NCBI RefSeq assembly: GCF_001592265.1
Contig: NZ_BCWP01000033.1
Coordinates: forward strand, 1 to 38,236
DNA: 38,236 nt
Source: Curvibacter delicatus NBRC 14919
GTDB taxonomy: Bacteria; Pseudomonadota; Gammaproteobacteria; Burkholderiales; Burkholderiaceae_C
Reading direction: 5' to 3'
Made by a program: the position numbers and the translations under genes. Shown here piece after piece: positions 11,374-18,434 of this stretch. Within the stretch, counting starts at the first letter, position 1. The number at the start of each line of letters is the position of its first letter. Below the pieces are notes generated by a model. The model was not told the origin of the DNA. It was given only the letters and a program-made list of their open reading frames with translations, and made no database searches.

Positions 11374-11949
11374 CTATTGCCCCAGCATGCCCTTCTTGAG
11401 CCGGGTGTCCACCGGGTTGTCACCCACGAAGATCTCCAGCAAGGCCTTGTAGAAATCGGCACCGCCGATGGCGCTGCCCTTGGCCACATCATTGACAGCC
11501 AGCGTCAGTCCCTGCTCAGGCACATAGTCCAGGTTGATGGTGTCGCCCGGCTTGGCCACGCCGATCGATTCGATGGTACGTGTGAACTGCGCCACGCGGT
11601 CCTGCATGGCCGTCCATTGGGCCTCGCTCACATTCTTCTGCATGCCATCCACCAGCGCCTTCTTGATGTCCGGTGCACCAATCTCCATCAGCATGCGCAT
11701 CTGGATGCGCTTCGGACCGGATTGGCTCAATACGTCCTGCGCCGTGCTGGTGCGGTTGCTCAGGTAGAGCCCGGCAACATAGGCCTTGAAGATGAAAATG
11801 GCGCGCACGCCCAGGCCGTTGAGCTTGAGCTCCCGGTTGGCCACCCGTACGGCATCATCGAAACGCAAGCCTTCCAGCGAGGCGGCATGAGCGTGCGGCA
11901 CAACGGCAGCAGCCCACAGGGCGAGGGTAATCAGCAGTTTTCTTTTCAT
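11374..11949 (-). CDS. Chalcone-isomerase-like (CHI-fold) periplasmic protein
   Basis: 191 residues with an N-terminal Sec signal peptide (MKRKLLITLALWAAAVVPHAHA, about 1-22). The mature part begins ASLEGLRFDDAVRVANRELKLNGLGVR and contains FKAYVAGLYL, the conserved strand of the bacterial chalcone-isomerase-like domain. These proteins share the fold of plant chalcone isomerase but probably bind hydrophobic ligands rather than catalyse that reaction; true function is unknown to me. A -10-like TAGAAT for the downstream Bug gene overlaps its stop codon. It lies divergent from the AEC permease. Confidence 0.88.
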   Translation of the reverse strand: MKRKLLITLALWAAAVVPHAHAASLEGLRFDDAVRVANRELKLNGLGVRAIFIFKAYVAGLYLSNRTSTAQDVLSQSGPKRIQMRMLMEIGAPDIKKALVDGMQKNVSEAQWTAMQDRVAQFTRTIESIGVAKPGDTINLDYVPEQGLTLAVNDVAKGSAIGGADFYKALLEIFVGDNPVDTRLKKGMLGQ

Positions 11950-12039
11950 GGCATTTCCATGGGGAGGACACCGTTAGGAGCCAAGCTCCTTCGTCCGAAA
12001 TTTACATCGTTTTGCCGGCGGCAGCGCGTTCCAGGCTGT

Positions 12040-12045
12040 TATTCT
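12040..12045 (+). promoter_or_regulatory. -10-like box directly before the AEC permease gene
   Basis: TATTCT ends 6 nt before the GTG at 12052, so a transcript would start at the codon itself. No Shine-Dalgarno and no clear -35 hexamer. Confidence 0.35.
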
Positions 12046-12051
12046 CGCCAC

Positions 12052-12957
12052 GTGAACTACGCTCAGCTCCTCTTCCCCGATTTCTCCCTCATCCTGTGCG
12101 GCTATCTGGTGTGCCGTCACACGGCGCTCAACCGCACTGTGTGGGAGCAGGTCGAAGCCCTGGTCTATTACTTCCTGTTTCCGGTGTTGCTGTTCCACAG
12201 CATTGTGCGCAGTCCGCTCGACCTGTCGGCCGCCTCCAGCCTGATCGGGGCCGCGCTCGTCATGGGCGTGATCGCCATTGCCCTGTCCTATGCCCTGCCC
12301 TGGCTGCCGTTCATCGGGCGCCACATCGACTCGCGCCAACACGCCGGCAGCGCACAGGTGGCCTTTCGCTTCAACTCCTTCATCGGCCTGGCGCTGGCCG
12401 ACCGCCTGGCCGGACCGGAAGGCCTGTTGCAGATTGCGGTGCTGATCGGCTTTTGTGTGCCGCTCTTCAATGTCGGCGCCGTCTGGCCGATGGCGCGCCA
12501 CTCGCAGCGCAGCTTCGGACGCGAGTTGCTGCGCAACCCGCTCATCATCGGCACCGTCTCGGGCCTGCTGGCCAATCTGCTGGGCTTCAAGATCCCGAGC
12601 TGGATCGACCCCACCGTCTCGCGCATCGGCGCAGCCTCGCTGGCGCTGGGCCTGATGGCGGCTGGCGCCGGCCTGCATTTTTCCAGTCTGGCAAAGGCCA
12701 AGATACTGGCCGTGGGCACACTGGCCATCAAGCATTTCTTCCTGCCGCTGATCGCGTTCGGGCTGTCGCAGGCCTTCGGCCTGACACCTGCGCAGACCAC
12801 GGTCCTGCTGGCTTTCTCGGCGCTGCCGACCGCCTCGAGCTGCTATGTGCTGGCCGCACGCATGGGCTATGACGGTGCTTACGTTGCCGGACTGGTGACG
12901 CTGTCCACCATGCTGGGCATGGCCAGCCTGCCCTTTGCGCTGGGGGTGCTCAGGTAG
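12052..12957 (+). CDS. AEC (auxin efflux carrier) family permease
   Basis: 301-residue integral membrane protein with about ten hydrophobic segments, in the family that includes bacterial malonate/malate permeases (MdcF) and plant PIN carriers. The N-terminus reads MNYAQLLFPDFSLILCGYLV with GTG as the start. The internal RFNSFIGLAL and the C-terminal ALPTASSCYVLAARMGYD with VTLSTMLGMASLPF are family signatures, the latter matching the second-half crossover helix. The substrate cannot be inferred; such carriers are secondary transporters, usually for small organic acids. It is convergent with the P-loop gene at 12978 (20-nt gap) and divergent from the CHI-like gene. Confidence 0.88.
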   Translation: MNYAQLLFPDFSLILCGYLVCRHTALNRTVWEQVEALVYYFLFPVLLFHSIVRSPLDLSAASSLIGAALVMGVIAIALSYALPWLPFIGRHIDSRQHAGSAQVAFRFNSFIGLALADRLAGPEGLLQIAVLIGFCVPLFNVGAVWPMARHSQRSFGRELLRNPLIIGTVSGLLANLLGFKIPSWIDPTVSRIGAASLALGLMAAGAGLHFSSLAKAKILAVGTLAIKHFFLPLIAFGLSQAFGLTPAQTTVLLAFSALPTASSCYVLAARMGYDGAYVAGLVTLSTMLGMASLPFALGVLR

Positions 12958-12977
12958 CAGATCCGCCCCGCCGCCGC

Positions 12978-13574
12978 TCAGTCCTTGAGCAGCGTGGCGG
13001 CGAACTCGTGGATGGCCGGGATATCGGGCTTGAGTGGCGTGAAGGCCATGCCCTCGTGGCGCAGCGTGGCGCGTAGGCCGAAGTCCACCGCCCGCGCCTG
13101 CTCCTCGTCCTGAAAGCGGCCAGTGTGCACGTAGGGCTTGTCGGGATCGCGTTCGACCACCACATTGACGTTGTTGAACTGCCGGTACCACTCGACGATC
13201 TGCTTGCGCGTTTTTTCCACATCGCAGATGTTGTCGGCATAGTGCTCGTTGTAGTACAGGATCTGCGGCAGCGAGCATTCGGTGATCAGGTACTGCACCT
13301 GGCCATCGAGCAGCTCCAGCATGCGGAACTGCTGCTGGGCGATGTGGTACTGGTTCTTCAGCGCCTCGTAGTCCTTCTGCCAGACCAGTGATTTGGCGTA
13401 GTCGGGAATCAGCTCGACCGTCTTGTGGTGCAGGTTGAGGTACAGGATGATGGCCGCCGTGAACAGCGACTTGTCGCAACCGGGACCGCCGACGATGTTG
13501 ATCACCTTGGTCGGGTACAGCCGCATCTTGTTTTCCGGCAGCTGATTCGGCACATAGCTGTAGCGCATCGTCAT
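12978..13574 (-). CDS. P-loop protein related to phage-type AAA ATPases, with a substituted Walker A
   Basis: 198 residues. After beta-1 (KVINIV, 23-28) comes GGPGCDKSLF (29-38), where the glycine before the invariant lysine is Asp34 (codon GAC in the sequence). Next comes VELIPDYAKSLVW (53-65), followed by a helix with QQQFRMLELL and the strand YLITECSLP. This arrangement resembles, from memory, AAA/NadR-like nucleotide-binding proteins of large phages, with a VELxxEYAKxLVW signature. No integrase or other phage gene is nearby. It follows queG after 18 nt on the same strand. Function unknown; nucleotide binding is doubtful because of D34. Confidence 0.82.
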   Translation of the reverse strand: MTMRYSYVPNQLPENKMRLYPTKVINIVGGPGCDKSLFTAAIILYLNLHHKTVELIPDYAKSLVWQKDYEALKNQYHIAQQQFRMLELLDGQVQYLITECSLPQILYYNEHYADNICDVEKTRKQIVEWYRQFNNVNVVVERDPDKPYVHTGRFQDEEQARAVDFGLRATLRHEGMAFTPLKPDIPAIHEFAATLLKD

Positions 13575-13592
13575 GATTGGCCCTTGGGTTTG

Positions 13593-14681
13593 TTATGCCT
13601 GTCCTGTTTCCGTCTGCTGCGCCAGCGCCCAGGCCACGTGCTCGCGCACCAGCTCACTGGGATCCGACGCCCGTTGCCGCAGTGCCTCCACTATCGCAGG
13701 GTCCCCCGTGACGCGCAAGGCATTGCCCAAGGCAAGCGCGATATTGCGCAGCCAACGTGTGTGGCCGATGCGACGGATCGGGCTGCCTTCCGTGCGCTGC
13801 AGGAACTCCGCCTCGCTCCAGGCGAACAGCGCCACCAGGCCGTTGCCGCTCAGGCCTTCGCGCACATCGAAGTCCGGCAAGGGGCTGCGCTGTGCAAACT
13901 TGTTCCAGGGGCAGATCAGCTGGCAGTCGTCGCAGCCGTAGATGCGGTTGCCCAGCAGCGGGCGCAATTCCAGCGGGATCGGCCCGGCGTGCTCGATGGT
14001 GAGGTAGGAAATGCAGCGCCGCGCATCGAGCCGGTACGGCGCCACGATCGCCTGCGTCGGACAGACATCGACACAGGCTGAACAACTGCCACAGTGGCCG
14101 CTGACCGGCTGACTCGCCGGCAGCGCAACATCGACATAGATCTCGCCGAGGAAGAACATCGACCCGGCCTCGCGGCTGAGCACCAGCGTGTGCTTGCCGC
14201 GCCAGCCCTGGCCGCTGCGCGCCGCCAGCTCGGCCTCCAGCACCGGCGCCGAATCGGTGAAGACGCGGTGGCCAAACGGACCGATGTGCTCGGCCATGCG
14301 GTCCGACAGCTTCTGCAGCCGCGCGCGCAGGACCTTGTGGTAGTCGCGGCCCCGCGCGTAGAGCGAGACCACGCCCTCCTGCGGCCGTTGCAGCCGTTCG
14401 AATTCGACCGCCTGCCAGTCCTCGGCCGTGCCGGACGGCAGATAATCCATGCGTGCGGTGATGACACTGACCGTGCCGGGCACCAGCTCGGCCGGACGGG
14501 CGCGCCGCAGGCCGTGGGCGGCCATGTAGTCCATCTCGCCATGAAAGCCGCGCGCCAGCCAGGCCTGCAATCCTGCTTCGGCAGCGGACAGGTCGACACC
14601 GCTGACGCCGATTTGGGAGAATCCGAGTTCACGGGCCCAGTCCCGGATCAGGGAAACGAATTGAGTGCTGTTGAACGTCAC
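13593..14681 (-). CDS. queG: Epoxyqueuosine reductase
   Basis: Last step of queuosine synthesis in tRNA: cobalamin-dependent reduction of epoxyqueuosine. 362 residues from GTG 14681. The catalytic-type Asp is in RVFTDSAPVLE (D143). Two ferredoxin-like [4Fe-4S] clusters are formed by C197-x2-C200-x2-C203-x3-C207 and C223...C250-x2-C253-x3-C257, followed by the PWNKFA segment. The C-terminal region resembles HEAT-like repeats (about 290-360). The longer frame upstream of GTG 14681 lacks family similarity and lies antisense to tsaE. A TACAAT box 6 nt before the GTG suggests a leaderless mRNA. The gene is divergent from tsaE with overlapping 5' ends. Confidence 0.93.
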   Translation of the reverse strand: MTFNSTQFVSLIRDWARELGFSQIGVSGVDLSAAEAGLQAWLARGFHGEMDYMAAHGLRRARPAELVPGTVSVITARMDYLPSGTAEDWQAVEFERLQRPQEGVVSLYARGRDYHKVLRARLQKLSDRMAEHIGPFGHRVFTDSAPVLEAELAARSGQGWRGKHTLVLSREAGSMFFLGEIYVDVALPASQPVSGHCGSCSACVDVCPTQAIVAPYRLDARRCISYLTIEHAGPIPLELRPLLGNRIYGCDDCQLICPWNKFAQRSPLPDFDVREGLSGNGLVALFAWSEAEFLQRTEGSPIRRIGHTRWLRNIALALGNALRVTGDPAIVEALRQRASDPSELVREHVAWALAQQTETGQA

Positions 14682-15164
14682 GCGTTGATTGTAGAAAGTC
14701 TGGTCTGGCACAGCGAGGCCGACACGGCGCAGTTTGCCACCGCGCTGGCCACCCAGCCGGCGCTGCGCCACGCCTTCATCGAACTGCAGGGCGACCTCGG
14801 TGCCGGCAAGACCACGTTCGTGCGCCACCTGTTGCGCGCGCTGGGCGTGCAAGGCCGCATCAAGAGCCCCACCTATGCCGTGGTCGAACCGCACGAGGCA
14901 CCGGGCCTGGCCATCTGGCATTTCGACTTCTACCGCTTCAGCGACCCGCGCGAATGGGAAGACGCCGGTTTCCGCGACCTCTTCGCCAGCCCCGGCCTCA
15001 AGCTCGCCGAGTGGCCGGAGAAGGCCGCCGCCCTGCTGCCACCGGCGGACCTGGTGATCCAGCTCCAGGTGCAGCCCGATGAATCGCGCCGCGCCACCCT
15101 CACGGCCCAGACGACCACCGGCGCGGCGCTGCTGCAGGGACTGAAGATGGAGATGAAGACTTGA
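14661..15164 (+). CDS. tsaE: tRNA threonylcarbamoyladenosine biosynthesis ATPase TsaE
   Basis: P-loop ATPase that powers the TsaBDE complex in making the t6A modification at position 37 of ANN-decoding tRNAs. The Walker A GDLGAGKTTF, the conserved IKSPTYAVVE and WHFDFYRF segments and the final LAEWPEKA region define the family. There is no ATG before the conserved domain. A TTG at 14661 has AGGGA six bases upstream (14650-14654) and is used here (167 residues); TTG 14685 (159 residues) is the alternative. With the first choice the gene overlaps the queG start by 21 bp on the opposite strand. Its TGA overlaps the TTG of amiC. Confidence 0.92.
   Translation: MSAVERHALIVESLVWHSEADTAQFATALATQPALRHAFIELQGDLGAGKTTFVRHLLRALGVQGRIKSPTYAVVEPHEAPGLAIWHFDFYRFSDPREWEDAGFRDLFASPGLKLAEWPEKAAALLPPADLVIQLQVQPDESRRATLTAQTTTGAALLQGLKMEMKT
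14688..14693 (-). promoter_or_regulatory. -10-like box directly before queG (possible leaderless start)
   Basis: Minus-strand TACAAT, then 6 nt, then the GTG of queG. The box lies inside the first codons of tsaE on the opposite strand. No clear -35. Confidence 0.45.
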
Positions 15165-16540
15165 ATCGGCGCGAGCTGCTGCAATCAGGTACGCTGGTGC
15201 TGCTGCTGGGCACGGCACAGATCGCGCGCGGCGCCACCATTTTGGCGGTGCGCGTCTGGCCGGCGCCCGACTATTCGCGCGTCACCATCGAATCCGACGG
15301 CCACCTCGCCACCAAGCAACTGTTTGTGCCCAGCCCGCCGCGGCTGGCGGTGGACATCGAAGGCATCGAGCTCAACCCGGCGCTGCGCGAGCTGGTGGCC
15401 AAGGTCAAGCCCGACGACCCCAACATCGCGGGCATCCGCGTCGGCCAGTTCGCGCCCAATGTGGTGCGTCTGGTGATCGACCTCAAGCTGCCGATCACGC
15501 CGCAGGTCTTCGCGCTCGACCCGGTGGCCGCCTACCAGCACCGCCTGGTGCTCGATCTCTACCCCACCCAGGCTGCCGACCCGTTGGCGGCGCTGATTGC
15601 CGAACGGCTCAAGGACAAGGAAGCCGCCGCAGCCCCGGCAGCGCCGGCCTCCGCCGCCCGCCCCCACGACCCGCTGGGCGACCTGATCGCACAGCAGACG
15701 CGCAAATCCACCGCACCGGCCAGCCCTGCATCCGCTCCTGTTTCAGGAGCATCGGGCGCAGCAACCACGAGGCCTGAAGGCCAAAATCAGCCCCAAACTT
15801 CCGGCAATGGCAAGACCGAACGCCTGATCATCGTGGCGCTCGATCCCGGCCACGGCGGCGAGGACCCGGGCGCCATCGGCCCCGGCGGCACGCGCGAGAA
15901 GGACGTGGTGCTGCGCCTGGCGCACCGGCTGCGCGAGCGCATCAACGCCACCACCATCAACGGCAACCCGATGCGCGCCTACCTCACGCGCGACGCCGAC
16001 TTCTTCGTGCCGCTGCACGTGCGCGTCAACAAGGCACGCCAGGTGAAGGCCGACCTTTTCATCAGCCTGCATGCCGACGCCTTCTACACGCCACGGCCGC
16101 AGGGCGCCAGTGTCTTTGCGCTGAGCCAGAGCGGCGCCTCCAGCAGTGCGGCGCGCTGGATGGCGGCCAAGGAGAACAAGGCCGATCTGATCGGCGGCCT
16201 CAACGTCAAGGCCAAGGACGCGCATGTGCAGCGCATGCTGTTCGACATGAGCACCACGGCGCAGATCAACGACAGCCTCAAGCTCGGCAACACCATGCTC
16301 AAGGAGATCGGCCGCGTCGGCAAGCTGCACAAGGCGCAGGTGGAGCAGGCCGGCTTTGCCGTGCTCAAGGCGCCCGACATTCCCAGCGTGCTGGTGGAAG
16401 CTGCCTTCATCAGCAACCCGGAAGAAGAGACCAAGCTCAACAGCGACGCCTACCAGGAACAGCTGGCCGATGCGCTGATGCGCAGCATCGAGGGCTACTT
16501 CGCCCGCAACCCGCCGCTGGCACGCAGCCGCAGCGTCTAG
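15161..16540 (+). CDS. amiC: N-acetylmuramoyl-L-alanine amidase, AmiC type
   Basis: Periplasmic zinc amidase that splits septal peptidoglycan during daughter cell separation. 459 residues from a TTG whose first bases overlap the tsaE stop. The N-terminus has a twin-arginine-like export signal (NRRELLQ then a hydrophobic stretch, cleavage near residue 24). An AMIN domain (about 28-130) is followed by a Pro/Ala-rich linker (about 145-220) and an Amidase_3 domain. Zinc-ligand motifs: DPGHGG (H231), TREKD (E246), SLHADA (H304) and the catalytic VEAAFISNPEEE near residue 415. A copy of the 57-bp repeat makes up part of the linker. The tsaE-amiC pair usually continues into mutL; here mutL is 21 kb away. 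Confidence 0.95.
   Translation: MNRRELLQSGTLVLLLGTAQIARGATILAVRVWPAPDYSRVTIESDGHLATKQLFVPSPPRLAVDIEGIELNPALRELVAKVKPDDPNIAGIRVGQFAPNVVRLVIDLKLPITPQVFALDPVAAYQHRLVLDLYPTQAADPLAALIAERLKDKEAAAAPAAPASAARPHDPLGDLIAQQTRKSTAPASPASAPVSGASGAATTRPEGQNQPQTSGNGKTERLIIVALDPGHGGEDPGAIGPGGTREKDVVLRLAHRLRERINATTINGNPMRAYLTRDADFFVPLHVRVNKARQVKADLFISLHADAFYTPRPQGASVFALSQSGASSSAARWMAAKENKADLIGGLNVKAKDAHVQRMLFDMSTTAQINDSLKLGNTMLKEIGRVGKLHKAQVEQAGFAVLKAPDIPSVLVEAAFISNPEEETKLNSDAYQEQLADALMRSIEGYFARNPPLARSRSV
15734..15790 (+). repeat. 57-bp hairpin-headed intragenic repeat, copy 2 (in amiC linker)
   Basis: Begins with a perfect 17-nt hairpin GCTCCTG-TTT-CAGGAGC and ends with CGAGGCCTGAAGGCCAAAAT, almost the same as the end of the mutL copy. 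Ungapped identity is 33/57 to the mutL copy. Both are read in the same frame and encode EGQN near the end. It falls in the poorly constrained linker between the AMIN and amidase domains. Confidence 0.65.
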
Positions 16541-16571
16541 GCACCGCCCTGCGCCCCTCCCAACACAGATG

Positions 16572-16589
16572 CCCAACGGTCGCGTTGGG
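16572..16589. terminator. Hairpin between convergent amiC and the YdhR-like gene
   Basis: Perfect 7-bp stem CCCAACG-GTCG-CGTTGGG in the 93-bp gap. There is no T-run on either side, so intrinsic termination is possible but weak. Confidence 0.35.
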
Positions 16590-16633
16590 TGCCTGCGTTG
16601 ACACTGCGAGCCGCATGTGCACCCAAAGTCGAA

Positions 16634-16948
16634 CTACGCATCCGAAAGAATTTCGTGTGTGAGGTTGTCCACCACGACAGGGCTGTCGAAGTAGGTGACC
16701 GAAGGTTCTGTAGCGTATTTCTCGCGTACGAATGCTTTCCAGCCCTCGGTGTACATGGCGTCAGCTTCGGCGCGGGAGTTCCAGAGATAGAGCCCGCCGA
16801 CTGTGCCCCCGTCTTGCGAGAGGACATAAACCTTGCGGACCAGCCCCGGTACGCCCTGATAGGTCGGGGCGGTGCTCAGGAAGATCTTGCGTGCCTCGTC
16901 CCGCGTGATGGGCTTGGGCAAACGGAAGTTGGTGATGACGGTGATCAT
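16634..16948 (-). CDS. YdhR-like / antibiotic-biosynthesis-monooxygenase-fold protein
   Basis: 104 residues of the small dimeric alpha/beta-barrel superfamily that includes YdhR and ABM-type monooxygenases. Visible features: MITVITNFRLPKPITRDEA, then GVPGLVRKVYVLSQDGGTVGGLYLWNSRAEADA with the GLxxKxY...GGxYLW pattern typical of YdhR. Some relatives oxidise quinols without cofactors; the activity here is not determined. The ATG at 16948 has an ideal Shine-Dalgarno (AGGAGCG). It follows the DUF2798 gene by 38 nt and is probably the last gene of the MerR-controlled operon beginning at 18350. Confidence 0.85.
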   Translation of the reverse strand: MITVITNFRLPKPITRDEARKIFLSTAPTYQGVPGLVRKVYVLSQDGGTVGGLYLWNSRAEADAMYTEGWKAFVREKYATEPSVTYFDSPVVVDNLTHEILSDA

Positions 16949-16986
16949 TTGAACGCTCCTTGGGGTGATGGTGGCGGCAGGAAACT

Positions 16987-17229
16987 TTAGCGCCCCGGCC
17001 CCGCCGGCGCGCCCGCCAGGCGCTGCACGATGCGGCGCGTGACCGGGGCGACCAGCAGCACCAGCGGAAACGCAATCAGCCAGGCCGAGAGCCAGGCGCC
17101 AAGCCACAGAGGCAGGAAATCAGCCCTTGGACCAGCCGCTCGGAAGGTGGCGATGGCAGACACCACCAATGACATCAGGCCCGACAAGATGAAGCCGAAC
17201 AAGACGGGGGCATAGCGCTCGGGCAGCAT
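16987..17229 (-). CDS. DUF2798 small membrane protein
   Basis: 80 residues with two predicted membrane helices: about 9-28 (VLFGFILSGLMSLVVSAIAT) and 43-62 (LGAWLSAWLIAFPLVLLVAP), then a basic C-terminus with VTRRIVQRL. This matches the DUF2798 family (LPxxxxxxxFxxxLSxxMSxxVS pattern). Its ATG overlaps the stop of the flavodoxin gene upstream (TGATG), so translation is coupled. The biochemical role is unknown; its placement suggests a membrane component of a redox-stress operon. Confidence 0.85.
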   Translation of the reverse strand: MLPERYAPVLFGFILSGLMSLVVSAIATFRAAGPRADFLPLWLGAWLSAWLIAFPLVLLVAPVTRRIVQRLAGAPAGPGR

Positions 17230-17810
17230 CACACCATCTCCTCGGCCGGTACCGCCACGCGCGCGAGCACGCTGGCGAAGTTGCGGCCAAAGGCTTCGGC
17301 GGTGCGCAGGTCGCCGGGCGCGTAGGACTGGCCCGGGGCCGAGTGGCCGGCCTGGGCCATCATGCCGGTCCACGAGCCCAGGCGGTTGATCGCCTGCTCG
17401 TAAGGTACGCCGCTGCTCTGTTCCGGCAGGAAGGGGTTGCCCACCCAGACCAAACCGTGCTGCATGGCAAAGGTGAACATGGACAGCAGCGTGCTCTGCT
17501 TGTCGCCCGAGGGCAGGGCCGAGACGGTGAAGCCCGCGGCGAGTTTGCCCTTGAGCTGCTGCTTGCGCCAGAGCCCGCCCGTGGCGTCCATGAAGGACTT
17601 GAACGGGCCGCTCACGCCGCCCAGGTAGGTGGGCGAACCGAAAACGTAGCCGTCGAACTCGATCAGACGGTCGGGCTGGCCGGTGAGGGGTTCGGCCTTG
17701 AGCAGGCTGACGTTGGTGTCGTCCACGCTTTGCGCGCCAGTGACGACGAGGCGAGCGAAGTGCTCGGTATTGCCGTGGCCGCTGTGGTAGATGACGGCGA
17801 TGTTTTTCAT
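17229..17810 (-). CDS. Flavodoxin-fold NAD(P)H:quinone oxidoreductase (WrbA-like)
   Basis: 193 residues. The N-terminal IAVIYHSGHGNTEHFA holds the phosphate-binding loop for FMN (SGHGNT, 10-15). GYVFGSPTYLGGVSGPFKSFMD (about 54-75) is the second FMN loop, and AAGFTVSALPSGDKQSTL and a C-terminal GRNFASVL helix complete the WrbA-like fold. WrbA proteins reduce quinones by two electrons to avoid semiquinone radicals. The gene follows the DUF2938 gene by 39 nt, its stop overlaps the start of the DUF2798 gene, and a MerR-type promoter precedes the group. The exact substrate is an inference from the family. Confidence 0.9.
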   Translation of the reverse strand: MKNIAVIYHSGHGNTEHFARLVVTGAQSVDDTNVSLLKAEPLTGQPDRLIEFDGYVFGSPTYLGGVSGPFKSFMDATGGLWRKQQLKGKLAAGFTVSALPSGDKQSTLLSMFTFAMQHGLVWVGNPFLPEQSSGVPYEQAINRLGSWTGMMAQAGHSAPGQSYAPGDLRTAEAFGRNFASVLARVAVPAEEMV

Positions 17811-17849
17811 GATGGTGTTTCCTTATCAAGTAGGGTGGAGAGTGGGGCT

Positions 17850-18350
17850 TCAGGCCCCGGTGAGTGAAACGATGGCCAGGGCTGCGGCATACAGGCCCAG
17901 CCCGAAGACCGTATGGTTGGCCAGGCTCTTGAGCACGTTCAAGACCGGCGTCGGGGTGCGCGACGAAGCGAAACCCGCGCCCATGGCGGGCTGCATCACG
18001 AACAGCGGCAGGACCACGGTGCCGATGCCAAAACATAGCGCCGGCGCCAGGCTGGGGGTGCGCAGCCAGGGCGGGCCGGCCAGGGCGGTTAGTAGCAAGG
18101 CAAAAGTGATGCCGGTAACGTAGTGCGCGGCCCAGCCCAGCGCCAGCTCGCCGGGCACGGGTGCCGCTTTGGCGATGCCCTGGTGCGCCCAGCGGCCGCG
18201 CGGCATGTGGCCGACCCAACGGCCAAGGAGCGCGAAGTTGAGCGTGGGCAGGCCGAGGGTCTTGAGCAGCGTGAGCCACAGGTCCATCACGGCGGTGGCG
18301 CCGATGCCGATAACCACAGTACGCAGGAGGAGGGAATCGAAAGGTGTCAT
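17850..18350 (-). CDS. DUF2938 membrane protein
   Basis: 166 residues with about four membrane helices: near 9-27 (RTVVIGIGATAVMDLWLTL), 70-90, 103-120 and 140-163. The opening GATAVMDLW and the GRWVGHMPRGRW and GWAAHYVTGITFA segments mark the DUF2938 family, whose function is unknown. It is the first gene after the MerR-type promoter at 18390-18420; an AGGACA Shine-Dalgarno precedes the ATG. The order DUF2938, WrbA-like reductase, DUF2798, YdhR-like monooxygenase suggests a membrane-linked response to quinones or other electrophiles. Confidence 0.86.
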   Translation of the reverse strand: MTPFDSLLLRTVVIGIGATAVMDLWLTLLKTLGLPTLNFALLGRWVGHMPRGRWAHQGIAKAAPVPGELALGWAAHYVTGITFALLLTALAGPPWLRTPSLAPALCFGIGTVVLPLFVMQPAMGAGFASSRTPTPVLNVLKSLANHTVFGLGLYAAALAIVSLTGA

Positions 18351-18389
18351 GGGGTGTCCTTCAGGTTGACGGGGTGAGTCGGTGCAGCT

Positions 18390-18420
18390 ACTCTACGAAT
18401 TCAAGTCAACTTGAAGTCAA
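18390..18420 (-). promoter_or_regulatory. MerR-type promoter with a 19-bp spacer and central palindrome
   Basis: On the minus strand: -35 TTGACT (18420-18415), a 19-bp spacer, -10 TAGAGT (18395-18390). Within the spacer and touching the -35 lies the dyad TTCAAGT-CA-ACTTGAA (18400-18415). The overlong spacer with an internal dyad is the hallmark of promoters that MerR-family activators untwist. It faces the DUF2938 operon, and the divergent MerR gene starts 20 bp to the right. Confidence 0.85.
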
Positions 18421-18434
18421 GACATTTTTTCAAC

